Below are positions 13,502 to 21,418 of a stretch of DNA of 37,223 bases, piece after piece (within the stretch, counting starts at the first letter, position 1; every line of letters begins with the position of its first letter). The translations under genes were made by a program, and so were the position numbers. Source of the stretch: a virus; IMG/VR virus record IMGVR_UViG_3300042898_000256, positions 1 through 37,223 of that record; one strand, 5' to 3'. The notes beneath the pieces were generated by a model. It had not been told where the DNA came from and made no database searches. It saw nothing but the letters and a program-made list of their open reading frames with translations.

Positions 13502-13990
13502 ATGCAAGTTTCAAATGACACCCCTGCGCTGAATTACGTTGAGTATTTCACCAAGCAATTGCCCGTTGACTTGGCTAACATGGCCATGCTGCGCGACGAG
13601 CTGGCTATTCGTCAAGGCGCTTTGTCTGCCGCCAAAGACGCTGTAGCTGACCGTGAAGTTGCCAAGCAAGAGTTGGCGAAAGCCAAAGAAGACGCTGCGG
13701 CAATTCAATCCGAAGCTGCTAAAACGCTTACTGAAGCCAACGCTACTTTGAATGGTGCAGTGGTTAAAGAAAAAGAAGTTGCAGCCCAAGAAAAGGCTGT
13801 CAATGCTGCTTTGGCTACACGTGAGTCTGATGTGGCAAAAAGCGAAAAAGCTGCTGACGCAAAAGCTGTTTTGGTGGCCCGCCAGCAAGCTGAACTTGAT
13901 GCCCGTGCTGTTGTGTTGGCCGAGCAAGAAGCTGCACTGCAAGCCCGTATCAAAGCGTTCCAAGACAAAGTAGCTGCAATCAGCATCTAA
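13502..13990 (+). CDS. Alanine-rich coiled-coil protein, 162 aa
   Basis: From about residue 30 to 150 the sequence is an almost unbroken helix of Ala, Glu, Lys and Gln (LSAAKDAVADREVAKQELA, AVNAALATRESDVAKSEKA, QAELDARAVVLAEQEAALQ), i.e. a long coiled coil. The N-terminus (DTPALNYVEYFTKQLPVDL) looks like a small docking segment. There are no cysteines, membrane segments or enzyme motifs. In the late operon among fibre genes it may be a tail-associated rod or a fibre-assembly partner. The family is not recognised. Confidence 0.7.
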   Translation: MQVSNDTPALNYVEYFTKQLPVDLANMAMLRDELAIRQGALSAAKDAVADREVAKQELAKAKEDAAAIQSEAAKTLTEANATLNGAVVKEKEVAAQEKAVNAALATRESDVAKSEKAADAKAVLVARQQAELDARAVVLAEQEAALQARIKAFQDKVAAISI

Positions 13991-13999
13991 GGGTTTAAC

Positions 14000-14500
14000 A
14001 TGCCTGCTGTGTCTCTTTCAATTTTTGGTGGCGTCGGGGCGCAGTTTTTTGACAACAACGGCAACGTGCTGTCTGGCGGCAAAATCTACACCTACGAGGC
14101 TGGCACGACAACACCGCTGGCTACGTACACATCCAGCACCGGCAACACCGCGCACACAAACCCCATCGTGCTGGATTCTGCTGGCCGAGTGCCTGGCGGC
14201 GAAATCTGGAACGCGCTGCGGTTGTATAAGTTTGTGCTGAAGACCAGCGCCGAAGTCACGATTGCCACGTATGACAACGTGGGCAGCAGCTTTAACGCTA
14301 CGGCGATTATTGCCAACTTTACTGGCAATGGCAGCACGGTTGCATTTACGCTGGCAAGTGCACCGGCGAGTGAAAACTCCACCAACGTTTACATCAACGG
14401 TGTGTATCAGCAAAAGAACACGTACAGCGTTGCTGGTGCTGTCCTTACATTCTCAGAAGCACCCCCAGTTACTTCATCAATCGAAGTCAACTACGTCTAA
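14000..14500 (+). CDS. Tailspike/fibre head-binding-type protein, 166 aa
   Basis: The first 95 residues carry a pattern well known from N-terminal domains of phage tail fibres and spikes: GAQFFDNNGNVLSGGKIYTYEAGTTTPLATYTSSTGNTAHTNPIVLDSAGRV..EIW....YKFVLK. In many phages this attaches a long fibre or spike to the virion. Here it is followed only by a short strand-rich domain (TAIIANFTGNGSTVAFTLAS, TNVYINGVYQQKNTYSV) and a stop. So it is a stand-alone adaptor rather than the start of a large fibre. The spike itself is encoded two genes downstream, suggesting assembly of the receptor-binding apparatus from separate polypeptides. Confidence 0.75.
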   Translation: MPAVSLSIFGGVGAQFFDNNGNVLSGGKIYTYEAGTTTPLATYTSSTGNTAHTNPIVLDSAGRVPGGEIWNALRLYKFVLKTSAEVTIATYDNVGSSFNATAIIANFTGNGSTVAFTLASAPASENSTNVYINGVYQQKNTYSVAGAVLTFSEAPPVTSSIEVNYV

Positions 14501-14509
14501 GGAACAATC

Positions 14510-15121
14510 ATGGCAGACACCAAAATCTCCGCGCTGACCGCATCCACAACCCCGCTTGCGGGCACCGAGGTATTGCCGATTGTCCAAAGTGGTGTAACCA
14601 AACAAGTCAGTGTTGCCAACTTGACTGCTGGCCGCGCAATTAGCGCCACTGAGTTGACGTTGAGCACAGGCAACCTAATCATCGGCACATCTGGCAAAGG
14701 CATCGACTTTTCTGCCACACCAGGCACAGGTACAAGCGAGTTGCTTGCGGATTATGAAGAAGGTACATGGACTGCTGAATTAACCACCTCAGGCACTGGC
14801 CCGACAACGCCAGTTTTCGTTACAGGTTATTACACAAAAGTCGGGAGACAAGTTACTGCCAGTTGTGCTTTTGAGGGTGTTAACACAACTGGGGCATCTG
14901 GAAACCTTCGCGTTGCTGGTTTGCCGTTTGCCGCAAATGCAAGCACACCTACAATCAGTGCTTTAATTAGTATGGCTGGGTTTGGAGCTGCCGTCGCAAG
15001 CTCTTATTTACTTGGAGGAAATACTTATTTCCAACTTGTAAATGTTCTTACGGACGATTACATCGCAATCGTTGCAGGCACAGGAAAGACTTTGCGTGTC
15101 ACGATCACTTATTTTGTTTAA
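14510..15121 (+). CDS. Tail fibre-type protein, 203 aa
   Basis: The opening MADTKISALTASTTPLAGTEVLPIVQSGVTKQVSVANLTAGR is a widespread start of phage fibre proteins from aquatic viruses. The remainder is strand-rich (WTAELTTSGTGPTTPVFVTGYYTKVGRQVTASCAFEGV) with Gly, Thr and Ser, as expected for a trimeric fibre tip or carbohydrate-contacting domain. AAGGAA precedes the ATG. No signal peptide or catalytic residues are evident. It sits between the adaptor-type protein and the beta-helix spike and probably forms part of the same appendage. Confidence 0.7.
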   Translation: MADTKISALTASTTPLAGTEVLPIVQSGVTKQVSVANLTAGRAISATELTLSTGNLIIGTSGKGIDFSATPGTGTSELLADYEEGTWTAELTTSGTGPTTPVFVTGYYTKVGRQVTASCAFEGVNTTGASGNLRVAGLPFAANASTPTISALISMAGFGAAVASSYLLGGNTYFQLVNVLTDDYIAIVAGTGKTLRVTITYFV

Positions 15122-15130
15122 GGCTTTAAT

Positions 15131-17104
15131 ATGGCGCTGACTAAAGTAACTTACTCAATGATTCAAGGGGCTGTTGCAAACGCCCTTGATTTTGGCGCAG
15201 TTGGCAATGGTGTGGCTAATGATGCTGCTGCAATTCAACTGGCTTTAAATTCTGGCGCAGCAGGTGTGTACTTTCCAGCAGGCACGTACAAAATCCAAGC
15301 AACTGCCGGTGTCGGTGTGACCATTCCAGCATCTATTGTGCTGTTTGGCGATGGCATGGAGTCCACTATCATCAAATCTGTGCCGACCACCTTGTCGGAC
15401 AATTTGCTGTACTCAAACAACTTGTTTACCACTGATGATGGGCTGGATGAAGTTGTTTTCCGTGACATGACGCTTGATGGTTCTGGCACTGGTCCCGGTG
15501 TTGGTGATGGTCATGAATACGCACTCATCCTGACCTACAACGTTAACCGACTGACGTTTGAAAATGTGCGAGTTGTTGAGTATTCGAGTGACTGGGATGG
15601 TACATCAAAGTCTGTCTACGATAGGCATTTCCAAGCAATCACAGTTCGCAACGACACAGACACTGAGTACACGCAGTTCTTTAACTGCCAACTGCGTGAC
15701 AACCACTACGAGCAAGTTGATGTGTACTACCCGTATACCAGCACGGCTTGGACAATCATTGACGGCTGCTCAGAGATCAACACCGCCGCGATTCCAGACT
15801 CGCACACTGCGTTCATGGTGACAGGCGGTCACATGACGCTGACAAACTCGTTTTTCAAAAACACCAAGTTTTCAACAATCAACATCAACAACATCAAGAG
15901 CGTGTTGGTTGATTCCAACCAATTTATTGATCAGTACCAGATTCCACTGTCTCAGGTCGTCAACGTAGGCCACAGCCTTTGGTACGGTTGCGACAACGTA
16001 GTCATCACAAACAACTACTTCAAAAATTGCGACTCGTCGGCCATCAGTTACGCTGGCGGTAACGGAATTGTCATTGCAAATAACATCATTGAGGACGGGG
16101 GCTTGAACCCAGTTAGGTTGAGAGCAGAACTTAATGATAGCGCCACCCCAAGCGGTTTTTCTGTTGCGTTTCCTGACTATCCTTTACCGACCATTGGCAT
16201 TAGCTATGACGTAAAGATTGTCAACAACGTCATTTCTGGAGCAACCTACACAAGTGGCGTATCCAGCCGCGCAGTTTGGATTTCTTATGTTGACCCCGCT
16301 GATGGCTATTGGTTCAACGTAGACATTTCAGGTAACACCATCTCCATGTTGGATGCGCCTGATGATACGCACTACCCGATATGGCTTGAACAGGTTGAAG
16401 AAGTCAACATCGTTGACAACTATTTCAACTACAAATTCACAGCCATTTTCTCTGACGCCAAGTCAAACAATGTTCGTATTGTTGGCAATACATTTGGTGG
16501 AAACATATCAACGCAATCTGCTGACATTGTTTTCACAGGCGGCGGTGGTTCAATTGTTTCAAAGGAATTGCGTGTTGAAAATAACAGGTTCGTGACGATT
16601 CCAAGAGAAACTGCTTACAACATCAGTTTGGTTGCAGGACGCGACTTTAGAGAAGTGTTTATTTTGAACAATGTCGGTATGAAACCTGACGGAATCATAG
16701 ACACGATTTCTCCTTATTTCGCATCAAACACATTGCCGGGAATGGTTACGGCAACTCCAACAACTGGCATCTATGGAAAGTTTGACAGAGTTGCTACTAT
16801 TCCAGCATCAGGTGTTCCACCAGAATATGTGTGCAGCGCATCCGGTTGCTTTGCAACATTCACAGCAACAGCCAGTGGTACGTCTGGTCAATATACGCTT
16901 ACTGTGACCGATGGAACGCAATTTTTAGCTGGTCAAAAAATTACTGTTGCTGGCGTAGGAACTGCTGGCGCAAGTAAACAGTTTGTAATTTGCGATGTTG
17001 TCAGCAACACATTAAACGTGAACGCAGTTGTTGAAACCACTGCGTCTGCGCAAGCTGTAACTGCCGTCAATCCGACATTTGTCAAAACTTCAAATTACTC
17101 TTAA
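15131..17104 (+). CDS. Tailspike with pectate-lyase-like beta-helix
   Basis: The 657-residue protein has an N-terminal segment typical of phage spikes (YSMIQGAVANALDFGAVGNGVANDAAAIQLAL...GAAGVYFPAGTYKI), which starts the Pectate_lyase_3-type fold. Residues about 60-520 show repeated short strands with Asn/Asp/Val ladders (VLVDSNQFID, VVITNNYFKN, IVIANNIIED, NVDISGNTISM), the rungs of a right-handed parallel beta-helix. The C-terminus (FTATASGTSGQYTLTVTDGTQFLAGQKITVAG...) looks like a separate beta domain. Such spikes bind and often cleave host surface polysaccharide. Catalytic residues cannot be assigned from sequence alone. It is the largest of the appendage genes and likely decides host range. 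Confidence 0.85.
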   Translation: MALTKVTYSMIQGAVANALDFGAVGNGVANDAAAIQLALNSGAAGVYFPAGTYKIQATAGVGVTIPASIVLFGDGMESTIIKSVPTTLSDNLLYSNNLFTTDDGLDEVVFRDMTLDGSGTGPGVGDGHEYALILTYNVNRLTFENVRVVEYSSDWDGTSKSVYDRHFQAITVRNDTDTEYTQFFNCQLRDNHYEQVDVYYPYTSTAWTIIDGCSEINTAAIPDSHTAFMVTGGHMTLTNSFFKNTKFSTININNIKSVLVDSNQFIDQYQIPLSQVVNVGHSLWYGCDNVVITNNYFKNCDSSAISYAGGNGIVIANNIIEDGGLNPVRLRAELNDSATPSGFSVAFPDYPLPTIGISYDVKIVNNVISGATYTSGVSSRAVWISYVDPADGYWFNVDISGNTISMLDAPDDTHYPIWLEQVEEVNIVDNYFNYKFTAIFSDAKSNNVRIVGNTFGGNISTQSADIVFTGGGGSIVSKELRVENNRFVTIPRETAYNISLVAGRDFREVFILNNVGMKPDGIIDTISPYFASNTLPGMVTATPTTGIYGKFDRVATIPASGVPPEYVCSASGCFATFTATASGTSGQYTLTVTDGTQFLAGQKITVAGVGTAGASKQFVICDVVSNTLNVNAVVETTASAQAVTAVNPTFVKTSNYS

Positions 17105-17105
17105 C

Positions 17106-17154
17106 CCGTACTGGTGCGGCCCACCAGACTTAATGCCACGGTGGATGCCGTGGC
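17106..17154 (+). other. Tandem hairpin leader, copy 1
   Basis: CCGTA (17106-17110) is followed by CTGGTG (17111-17116), loop CGGCC, and CACCAG (17122-17127). A second stem GCCACGG (17135-17141) with CCGTGGC (17148-17154) follows at once. The first hairpin has the same CCGTA prefix and compatible pairing as the one at 17436-17457, with compensatory changes. No T run follows, so it acts in RNA form as a leader rather than terminator. Confidence 0.65.
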
Positions 17155-17172
17155 TGGAAACAAGGAAACATC

Positions 17173-17415
17173 ATGTTGGAAAAAGTTACATCTGTTGATT
17201 TGATTGAAGCCCTCGAAAACGGCTGCGTACAAGTTCGCACCAAGACCGCCTTCAAAGAAGATGGTGTAGAAATCGGCAGCAAGTTCCACCGCCACGTTAT
17301 TGCCCCCGGCGATGATTACAGCGCCGAAGATGCCCGTGTAAAGGTCATCTGCGCTGCCATGCACACTGCTGACGTTGTGGCCGCATACAAAGCTGCTCTT
17401 GCACAGCCAGAGTAA
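17173..17415 (+). CDS. Hypothetical protein, 80 aa, upstream of scaffold
   Basis: The 80-residue protein starts MLEKVTSVDLIEALENGCVQVRTKTAFKEDGVEIGSKFHRHVIAPGDDYSAEDARVK and ends with an alanine-rich helix. AAGGAA lies before the ATG. The middle (VQVRTKTAFKEDGVEIGSKFHRHVIAPGDDYS) has the shape of small strand-turn proteins common in phage head regions. I know no function. It is flanked on both sides by related hairpin leaders, which suggests a separately regulated or separately acquired unit between spike and scaffold genes. Confidence 0.7.
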   Translation: MLEKVTSVDLIEALENGCVQVRTKTAFKEDGVEIGSKFHRHVIAPGDDYSAEDARVKVICAAMHTADVVAAYKAALAQPE

Positions 17416-17435
17416 TCTGCTGTAAGATAACCCAA

Positions 17436-17472
17436 CCGTACCGGTGAGGTTCACCGGGAACTCACACGAGTT
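17436..17472 (+). other. Tandem hairpin leader, copy 2, before scaffold
   Basis: CCGTA (17436-17440), CCGGTGA (17441-17447), loop GGT, TCACCGG (17451-17457) form a 7-bp stem, followed by AACTC (17459-17463), ACAC, GAGTT (17468-17472). The scaffold ATG is at 17477, only four bases after the last stem, and no standard SD is visible, so the structure could control scaffold translation. Confidence 0.65.
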
Positions 17473-17476
17473 AAAA

Positions 17477-18262
17477 ATGACTGATGAAGTCCAAGCCTTA
17501 GCGGAAGTTGACTCCGCGCAAGCACCCGAGGTGACGGCCACCACGGACAATGCACAAAATGCGCCGGTAGTAGCTGAAAATCAAGACGGTAACGCCCAAG
17601 AGGAAAAGAAGTACTCGCAGGCTGAAATCGACGCGATGATTGGCAAGCGCCTCGCAAGAGAACAGCGCAAATGGGAACGTGAGCAGCAGGCAAAGCAGGC
17701 ACCCGTGCCAGCAATGCCAACGGATATTCCGACATCAGATCAATTTGACAGCCCGCAGGCATACGGTGATTTCATCCGTGCCGAGGCTGAAAAGCTGGTC
17801 CAACATCGGGAGATCCAAAATCAACGCGCTGAGATTGAAGAAACCTTTGCAGAGCGTGAGGAAGAAGCCCGGTCTAAATACGATGACTTTGACCAAGTTG
17901 CGTATAACCCGAATCTTCGAGTCACCGATGCGATGGCTGAAACCATCAAAGCGTCTGACCTTGGACCTGATCTGGCCTATTGGCTAGGTAGTAACCCCAA
18001 GGAAGCTGATCGCATATCTCGCTTGTCGCCACTCGCACAGGCGAAGGAAATCGGGAAGATTGAGGCCAAGTTGTCTAACGATCCCCCGGTGAAAAGAACC
18101 ACATCTGCGCCAGCGCCGATTTCACCTGTTACTGCACGCTCCTCTGGAGCGCCGTCACATGACACTACGGACCCACGCTCTATCAAGAGCATGACGACCT
18201 CGCAGTGGATTGAAGCGGAACGTGCAAGGCAGATAAAGAAGCAGCAAGCGCAGTACCGCTAG
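17477..18262 (+). CDS. Scaffolding protein (putative), 261 aa
   Basis: The start is the ATG at 17477; an in-frame GTG at 17444 lies inside the hairpin leader and is unlikely. The protein has an acidic, disordered N-terminus, then KKYSQAEIDAMIGKRLAREQRKWEREQQ near 45-72, which is a hallmark segment of phage scaffold proteins, followed by charged helices and a Pro/Ser/Thr linker. The end (TTSQWIEAERARQIKKQQAQYR) is a basic helix, like the coat-binding helix of P22-type scaffolds. It directs assembly of coat subunits into a procapsid and leaves before or during packaging. It is immediately upstream of the coat gene as in P22. Confidence 0.85.
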   Translation: MTDEVQALAEVDSAQAPEVTATTDNAQNAPVVAENQDGNAQEEKKYSQAEIDAMIGKRLAREQRKWEREQQAKQAPVPAMPTDIPTSDQFDSPQAYGDFIRAEAEKLVQHREIQNQRAEIEETFAEREEEARSKYDDFDQVAYNPNLRVTDAMAETIKASDLGPDLAYWLGSNPKEADRISRLSPLAQAKEIGKIEAKLSNDPPVKRTTSAPAPISPVTARSSGAPSHDTTDPRSIKSMTTSQWIEAERARQIKKQQAQYR

Positions 18263-18325
18263 GTCAATTTGTAATCTGGATGATTGCAAAGACTTCATCT
18301 TACCATTGAAATAAGGAATGTCAAA

Positions 18326-19534
18326 ATGAGTAACTCTATCCTGACGATCGACATGATCACAAGAAAAAGTTTGGAAATACTTGAAAACAACCTCGTGATC
18401 ACCCGCAACGTGAACCGCCAGTACGACGACAGCTTCGCTGTTGAAGGTGCGAAGATCGGTTCTACCCTGCGTATTCGCCTGCCCGACCGCGCTCTGGTGA
18501 CTGACGGTGCCGCCCTGCAAGTTCAGGACGACAACGAACAGTTCACCACTTTGACTGTCTCCAGCCAAAAGCACATCGGCGTCAACTTCACATCCGCTGA
18601 ATTGACCATGCAGTTGGACGACTTCGCAGAGCGTGTCTTGAAGCCTCGTATCAGCCAGTTGGCATCGTCTATCGACGCCGATGTGGCCAACAGCTACAAG
18701 TACATCGGCAACACCGTTGGTACACCTGGCACCACTCCTTCGACTTCTTTGGTGCTGTTGCAAGCCCAGCAGAAGCTGAACGAGAACGCTGCTGTGATGG
18801 ACCCACGTTACGCAACCGTGAACCCTGCTGCTAACGCTGGCTTGGTTGAAGGCTTGAAAGGTCTGTTCAACCCAACAGACACTATCAGCAAGCAATTCAA
18901 GAACGGCATGATGGGCACTGGCGTGTTGGGTCTGAACGAGATCAACATGTCTCAGTCGATCAAGCAGTTCACTACCGGCTCGCGTGACGCTACTGGCGGC
19001 ACTTTGTCCGCTGCTGTGACCGCTGAAGGCGCAACATCTATTGTTGTGACCGGCGCTGGTGCAAACGACACCGTGAAGCTGGGCGATGTGTTCACCGTGG
19101 CTGACTGCTTCGCTGTGAACCCACAGACCCGTGAGTCCACTGGTTCGTTGTTCCAGTTCGTCGCTGTTGCTGATGTGACCCTGAACGGCTCCGGCGCTGG
19201 CACCATCACTGTGGCTCCTATGTACTCGGCCAGCAACGCACTTGCTACCGTGGACGTTCTGCCACAAAGCGGTAAAGCTGTCGTGTTCGTGGGTGCTGCT
19301 TCTAGCCAGTACGCTCAGAACTTGGTGTACCACAAGGATGCCATTACCTTCGCTACAGCCGACTTGCTGTTGCCACAAGGTGTTGACATGGCTGCTCGCG
19401 CTGTGCACAACGGTATCAGCCTGCGTATCGTGCGCCAGTACGACATCAACAACGACCGCCTGCCTTGCCGTATTGACGTTTTGTACGGCTACAGCGTGAT
19501 TCGCCCACAAATGGCCGTCCGCATGTGGGGCTAA
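18326..19534 (+). CDS. Major capsid protein, P22 coat-like, 402 aa
   Basis: The chosen start is ATG at 18326 (MSNSILTIDMITRKSLEILENNL), with AAGGA upstream; an upstream in-frame start would add an untypical leader. The sequence is of the P22 gp5 coat type: SLEILENNLVITRNVNRQYDDSFAVEGAKIGSTLRIRLPDR at the start, a middle insertion with an Ig-like TIVV pattern, and ISLRIVRQYDINNDRLPCRIDVLYGYSVIRPQMAVRMWG at the end. This fold is HK97-like and forms the icosahedral shell. Codon use is strongly biased toward highly expressed patterns. A hairpin terminator with a TTCG loop follows nine bases after the stop. On the opposite strand there is a long open frame that is only a shadow. Confidence 0.93.
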   Translation: MSNSILTIDMITRKSLEILENNLVITRNVNRQYDDSFAVEGAKIGSTLRIRLPDRALVTDGAALQVQDDNEQFTTLTVSSQKHIGVNFTSAELTMQLDDFAERVLKPRISQLASSIDADVANSYKYIGNTVGTPGTTPSTSLVLLQAQQKLNENAAVMDPRYATVNPAANAGLVEGLKGLFNPTDTISKQFKNGMMGTGVLGLNEINMSQSIKQFTTGSRDATGGTLSAAVTAEGATSIVVTGAGANDTVKLGDVFTVADCFAVNPQTRESTGSLFQFVAVADVTLNGSGAGTITVAPMYSASNALATVDVLPQSGKAVVFVGAASSQYAQNLVYHKDAITFATADLLLPQGVDMAARAVHNGISLRIVRQYDINNDRLPCRIDVLYGYSVIRPQMAVRMWG

Positions 19535-19542
19535 ATTGAAAC

Positions 19543-19561
19543 GGGGACTTCGGTCCCCTTT
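19543..19561 (+). terminator. Terminator-type hairpin after the coat gene
   Basis: GGGGAC (19543-19548), the stable TTCG loop, and GTCCCC (19553-19558) are followed by TTT and a further T-rich stretch. It could partly end coat mRNA or protect its 3' end. Confidence 0.7.
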
Positions 19562-19593
19562 CACTCGTTTTTATCTTTTTAAAGGAAATTATC

Positions 19594-20001
19594 ATGGCTC
19601 TCCCTAACGGCGCAGGCGGTTATCAAGTTGGTGCAGGCAACCGCCAAGAAACTATCATGGGCGCAATGGCTGCCCCTCAGACAGCTACGGCTACTGCAAC
19701 CCTGACAGCAGCACAAATTTGCAATCAGATGTTGGTGGCTAACCCCTCCACCTCTGCTGCAACATACACGCTGCCTTTGGGCACTGCAATTGACGCTGCT
19801 GTTCCCAACGCCGCTGTTGGTAGCACATTTGACTTGGCAATTGTCAACATCGGCACTTCGTCCGGTGCAGTGACTTTGGCTGTCAACACTGGTGTGACCG
19901 ATGGCGGCAACGCTTTGGTTGCCATTGCTGTGACAACCAGCCAGTTGTTCCGCTTCCGTAAGACCGGTGACGGCACTTACGTTGTGTATCGTCTTGGCTA
20001 A
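19594..20001 (+). CDS. Putative capsid decoration-type protein, 135 aa
   Basis: The protein (MALPNGAGGYQVGAGNRQETIMGAMAAP...) has the pattern TATATLTAAQICNQMLVANPSTSAATYTLP...TFDLAIVNIGTSSGAVTLAVNTGVTDGGN.....TSQLFRFRKTGDGTYVVYRLG. This recurs in small beta-rich proteins next to the coat gene in many phages and is usually thought to be a capsid decoration or fibre-like protein. AAAGGA precedes the ATG. A strong terminator hairpin follows directly (20006-20030), so gene and terminator form a unit. The role is inferred from location and fold style. Confidence 0.7.
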   Translation: MALPNGAGGYQVGAGNRQETIMGAMAAPQTATATATLTAAQICNQMLVANPSTSAATYTLPLGTAIDAAVPNAAVGSTFDLAIVNIGTSSGAVTLAVNTGVTDGGNALVAIAVTTSQLFRFRKTGDGTYVVYRLG

Positions 20002-20005
20002 ACCT

Positions 20006-20030
20006 AAACGGGGGCTTCGGTCCCCGTTTT
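20006..20030 (+). terminator. Terminator after the decoration-type gene
   Basis: AAACGGGG (20006-20013) pairs with CCCCGTTT (20022-20029), with GCTTCGGT between, followed by one more T. Its core (GGGG-CTTCGG-CCCC type) closely resembles the hairpin after the coat gene, suggesting duplication or a shared cassette design. Confidence 0.8.
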
Positions 20031-20043
20031 ACAAGGAAACATC

Positions 20044-20457
20044 ATGACCTCTAACACCAAATCAATTGGCGTTGCTTTTGAAGACCAAGACATCATTGGG
20101 TCTAACTTTGTACTGGCTGGTGGCGAGTTGGGCTACACCGCAGAAGCAAGCGGCACAGTGACTCAATTGACAGACAAGTCTACAGGGGTAACTCTGAACA
20201 AATCTGCCGGTCAGATCACTTTGAACAATGCGGCGTTGGCTAACATCACAAACGTGTCGTTCACTTTGACCAACAGCACAATCAGCGTAAAAGACGTTAT
20301 TATTTTGAGCGTTTCGTCTGGTGCTACTGCTGGTGCATACAACTGCTGGATTTCTAGCAAAACCACTGGAAGTTGCGTAATCACAATTCGCAACCTTTCG
20401 GGCGGTTCGCTGTCTGAGGCTTTTGTAATCAACTTTGCTGTGCTCCACGTTCTGTAA
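20044..20457 (+). CDS. Putative second capsid decoration-type protein, 137 aa
   Basis: A beta-rich protein of 137 residues with repeated TVTQLTDKSTGVTLNKSAGQITLNNAALANITNVSFTLTNSTISVKDVIILSVSSGATAGAYNCWISSKTTGSCVITIRNLSGGSLSEAFVINFAVLHVL-type strands; only short segments are diagnostic, such as VTLNKSAGQITLNNAAL and LSEAFVINFAV. Similar proteins lie beside P22-type coat genes and are thought to be head-associated. It is preceded by AAGGAA and closed by a terminator (20462-20488). No enzyme motif is seen. Confidence 0.7.
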   Translation: MTSNTKSIGVAFEDQDIIGSNFVLAGGELGYTAEASGTVTQLTDKSTGVTLNKSAGQITLNNAALANITNVSFTLTNSTISVKDVIILSVSSGATAGAYNCWISSKTTGSCVITIRNLSGGSLSEAFVINFAVLHVL

Positions 20458-20461
20458 AGTC

Positions 20462-20488
20462 AAATGGGGGCTAATCACCCCCATTTTT
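20462..20488 (+). terminator. Terminator after the second decoration-type gene
   Basis: AAATGGGGG (20462-20470) pairs with CCCCCATTT (20478-20486) around a 7-base loop and ends in a run of five Ts. It is the strongest of the three late-region terminator-like hairpins. Confidence 0.85.
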
Positions 20489-20499
20489 GAAGGATAGAA

Positions 20500-20691
20500 A
20501 TGCCTGTAATTTACATGACGCATGAAATTCATGGGGCAAAAGTTGCCAACATGGAAGCTGAAGCCGAAGCAGATGAAAAAAATGGCTGGGTGCGATACAA
20601 TCCAGACACGCCTTCGGCTCCCGAAGAAGCGGCCAACACACTCGTTGTGAAGCGCAAATACACGCGCAAAGCTGAAACCGAAGGAGTCTGA
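20500..20691 (+). CDS. Hypothetical small protein, 63 aa
   Basis: The 63-residue protein begins MPVIYMTHEIHGAKVANMEAEAEADEKNGWVRYNPDTP and ends in a basic VVKRKYTRKAETEG segment. Small proteins with a short strand (VIYMTHEIHGAKVANMEAEA), then GWVRYNPD, and a KRKYTRK tail are common just before gp4-like genes in phage head modules. GAAGGA lies before the ATG. It begins 12 bases after a terminator and ends two bases before the gp4-like gene, so both are probably co-translated. Function unknown. Confidence 0.7.
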   Translation: MPVIYMTHEIHGAKVANMEAEAEADEKNGWVRYNPDTPSAPEEAANTLVVKRKYTRKAETEGV

Positions 20692-20693
20692 AC

Positions 20694-21407
20694 ATGGCAA
20701 TCTACACCGCTGGCGACCAAATCAATCGAGCATTCCGCTTGCTTGGCATTCTTGCCGAAGGTGAAACGCCATCTGCCTCCATGTCGCAAGACGCCTTGAT
20801 GGCCATGCAGCAAATGATTGAGTCGTGGAACACCGAACGTCTGTCGGTCTTTTGCACCCAGGATCAAGTTTTCACATGGCCGTCTGGTCTTCTGAGCCGC
20901 ACCCTTGGCCCGTCTGGTGACTTTGTGGGCCTTCGCCCAGTTTTGTTCGATGACTCTACATATTTCAAAGCGCCCAACGGCGTGTCGTATGGCGTCAAGT
21001 TCATTAACCAGCAGCAGTACAACGGCATTGCGGTCAAGACGGTAACGTCTACATACCCGCAGGTGATCTTCGTCAACATGACGTATCCCAATGCGGAGAT
21101 GTTTATTTACCCCCGGCCCACTCAAGACTTGGAGTGGCACTTTGTGTCGGTGCAAGAGCTGGACAACCCCGCCGCCTTGGCGACAGATTTGTTCTTCCCG
21201 CCAGGTTACCTGCGTGCGTTTGCCTACAACTTGGCGATGGAGATCGCCCCTGAGTTTGGCGTCGAGCCAAGCCCACAGGTCATGCGTATCGCTATGACCA
21301 GCAAGCGTGACCTCAAGCGCATCAACAACCCTGATGACATCATGAGCCTGCCGTACGCCATTGTGGCCTCGCGTCAGCGTTTCAACATCTACGCTGGAAA
21401 TTTTTAA
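20694..21407 (+). CDS. Head-completion/tail accessory protein, P22 gp4-like
   Basis: This 237-residue protein is likely the first ring below the portal that closes the filled head and receives the tail. The beginning AGDQINRAFRLLGILAEGETPSASMSQDALMAMQQMIESWNTERLSVF and the region FFPPGYLRAFAYNLAMEIAPEFG are typical of P22 gp4 relatives (shown here in segments: RAFRLLGILAEGE, MIESWNTERLSVF, FFPPGYLRAFAYNLA). The helical C-terminus ends SLPYAIVASRQRFNIYAGNF. Length suits the family. Directly downstream lies the antisense HNH endonuclease, then the gp10-like gene, the natural neighbour of gp4. Confidence 0.85.
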   Translation: MAIYTAGDQINRAFRLLGILAEGETPSASMSQDALMAMQQMIESWNTERLSVFCTQDQVFTWPSGLLSRTLGPSGDFVGLRPVLFDDSTYFKAPNGVSYGVKFINQQQYNGIAVKTVTSTYPQVIFVNMTYPNAEMFIYPRPTQDLEWHFVSVQELDNPAALATDLFFPPGYLRAFAYNLAMEIAPEFGVEPSPQVMRIAMTSKRDLKRINNPDDIMSLPYAIVASRQRFNIYAGNF

Positions 21408-21418
21408 CAAGTATGTAT

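Noticed and set aside
11764-17104. Diversity-generating retroelement acting on fibre genes
   Set aside because: No reverse transcriptase and no repeated variable/template pair could be seen.
18155-19564. Long open frame (about 470 codons) on the minus strand opposite the coat gene
   Set aside because: It is a shadow of the biased codon use of the coat gene: low-complexity His/Val/Gln-rich product, no SD, no known domain, and it opposes a strongly supported gene.
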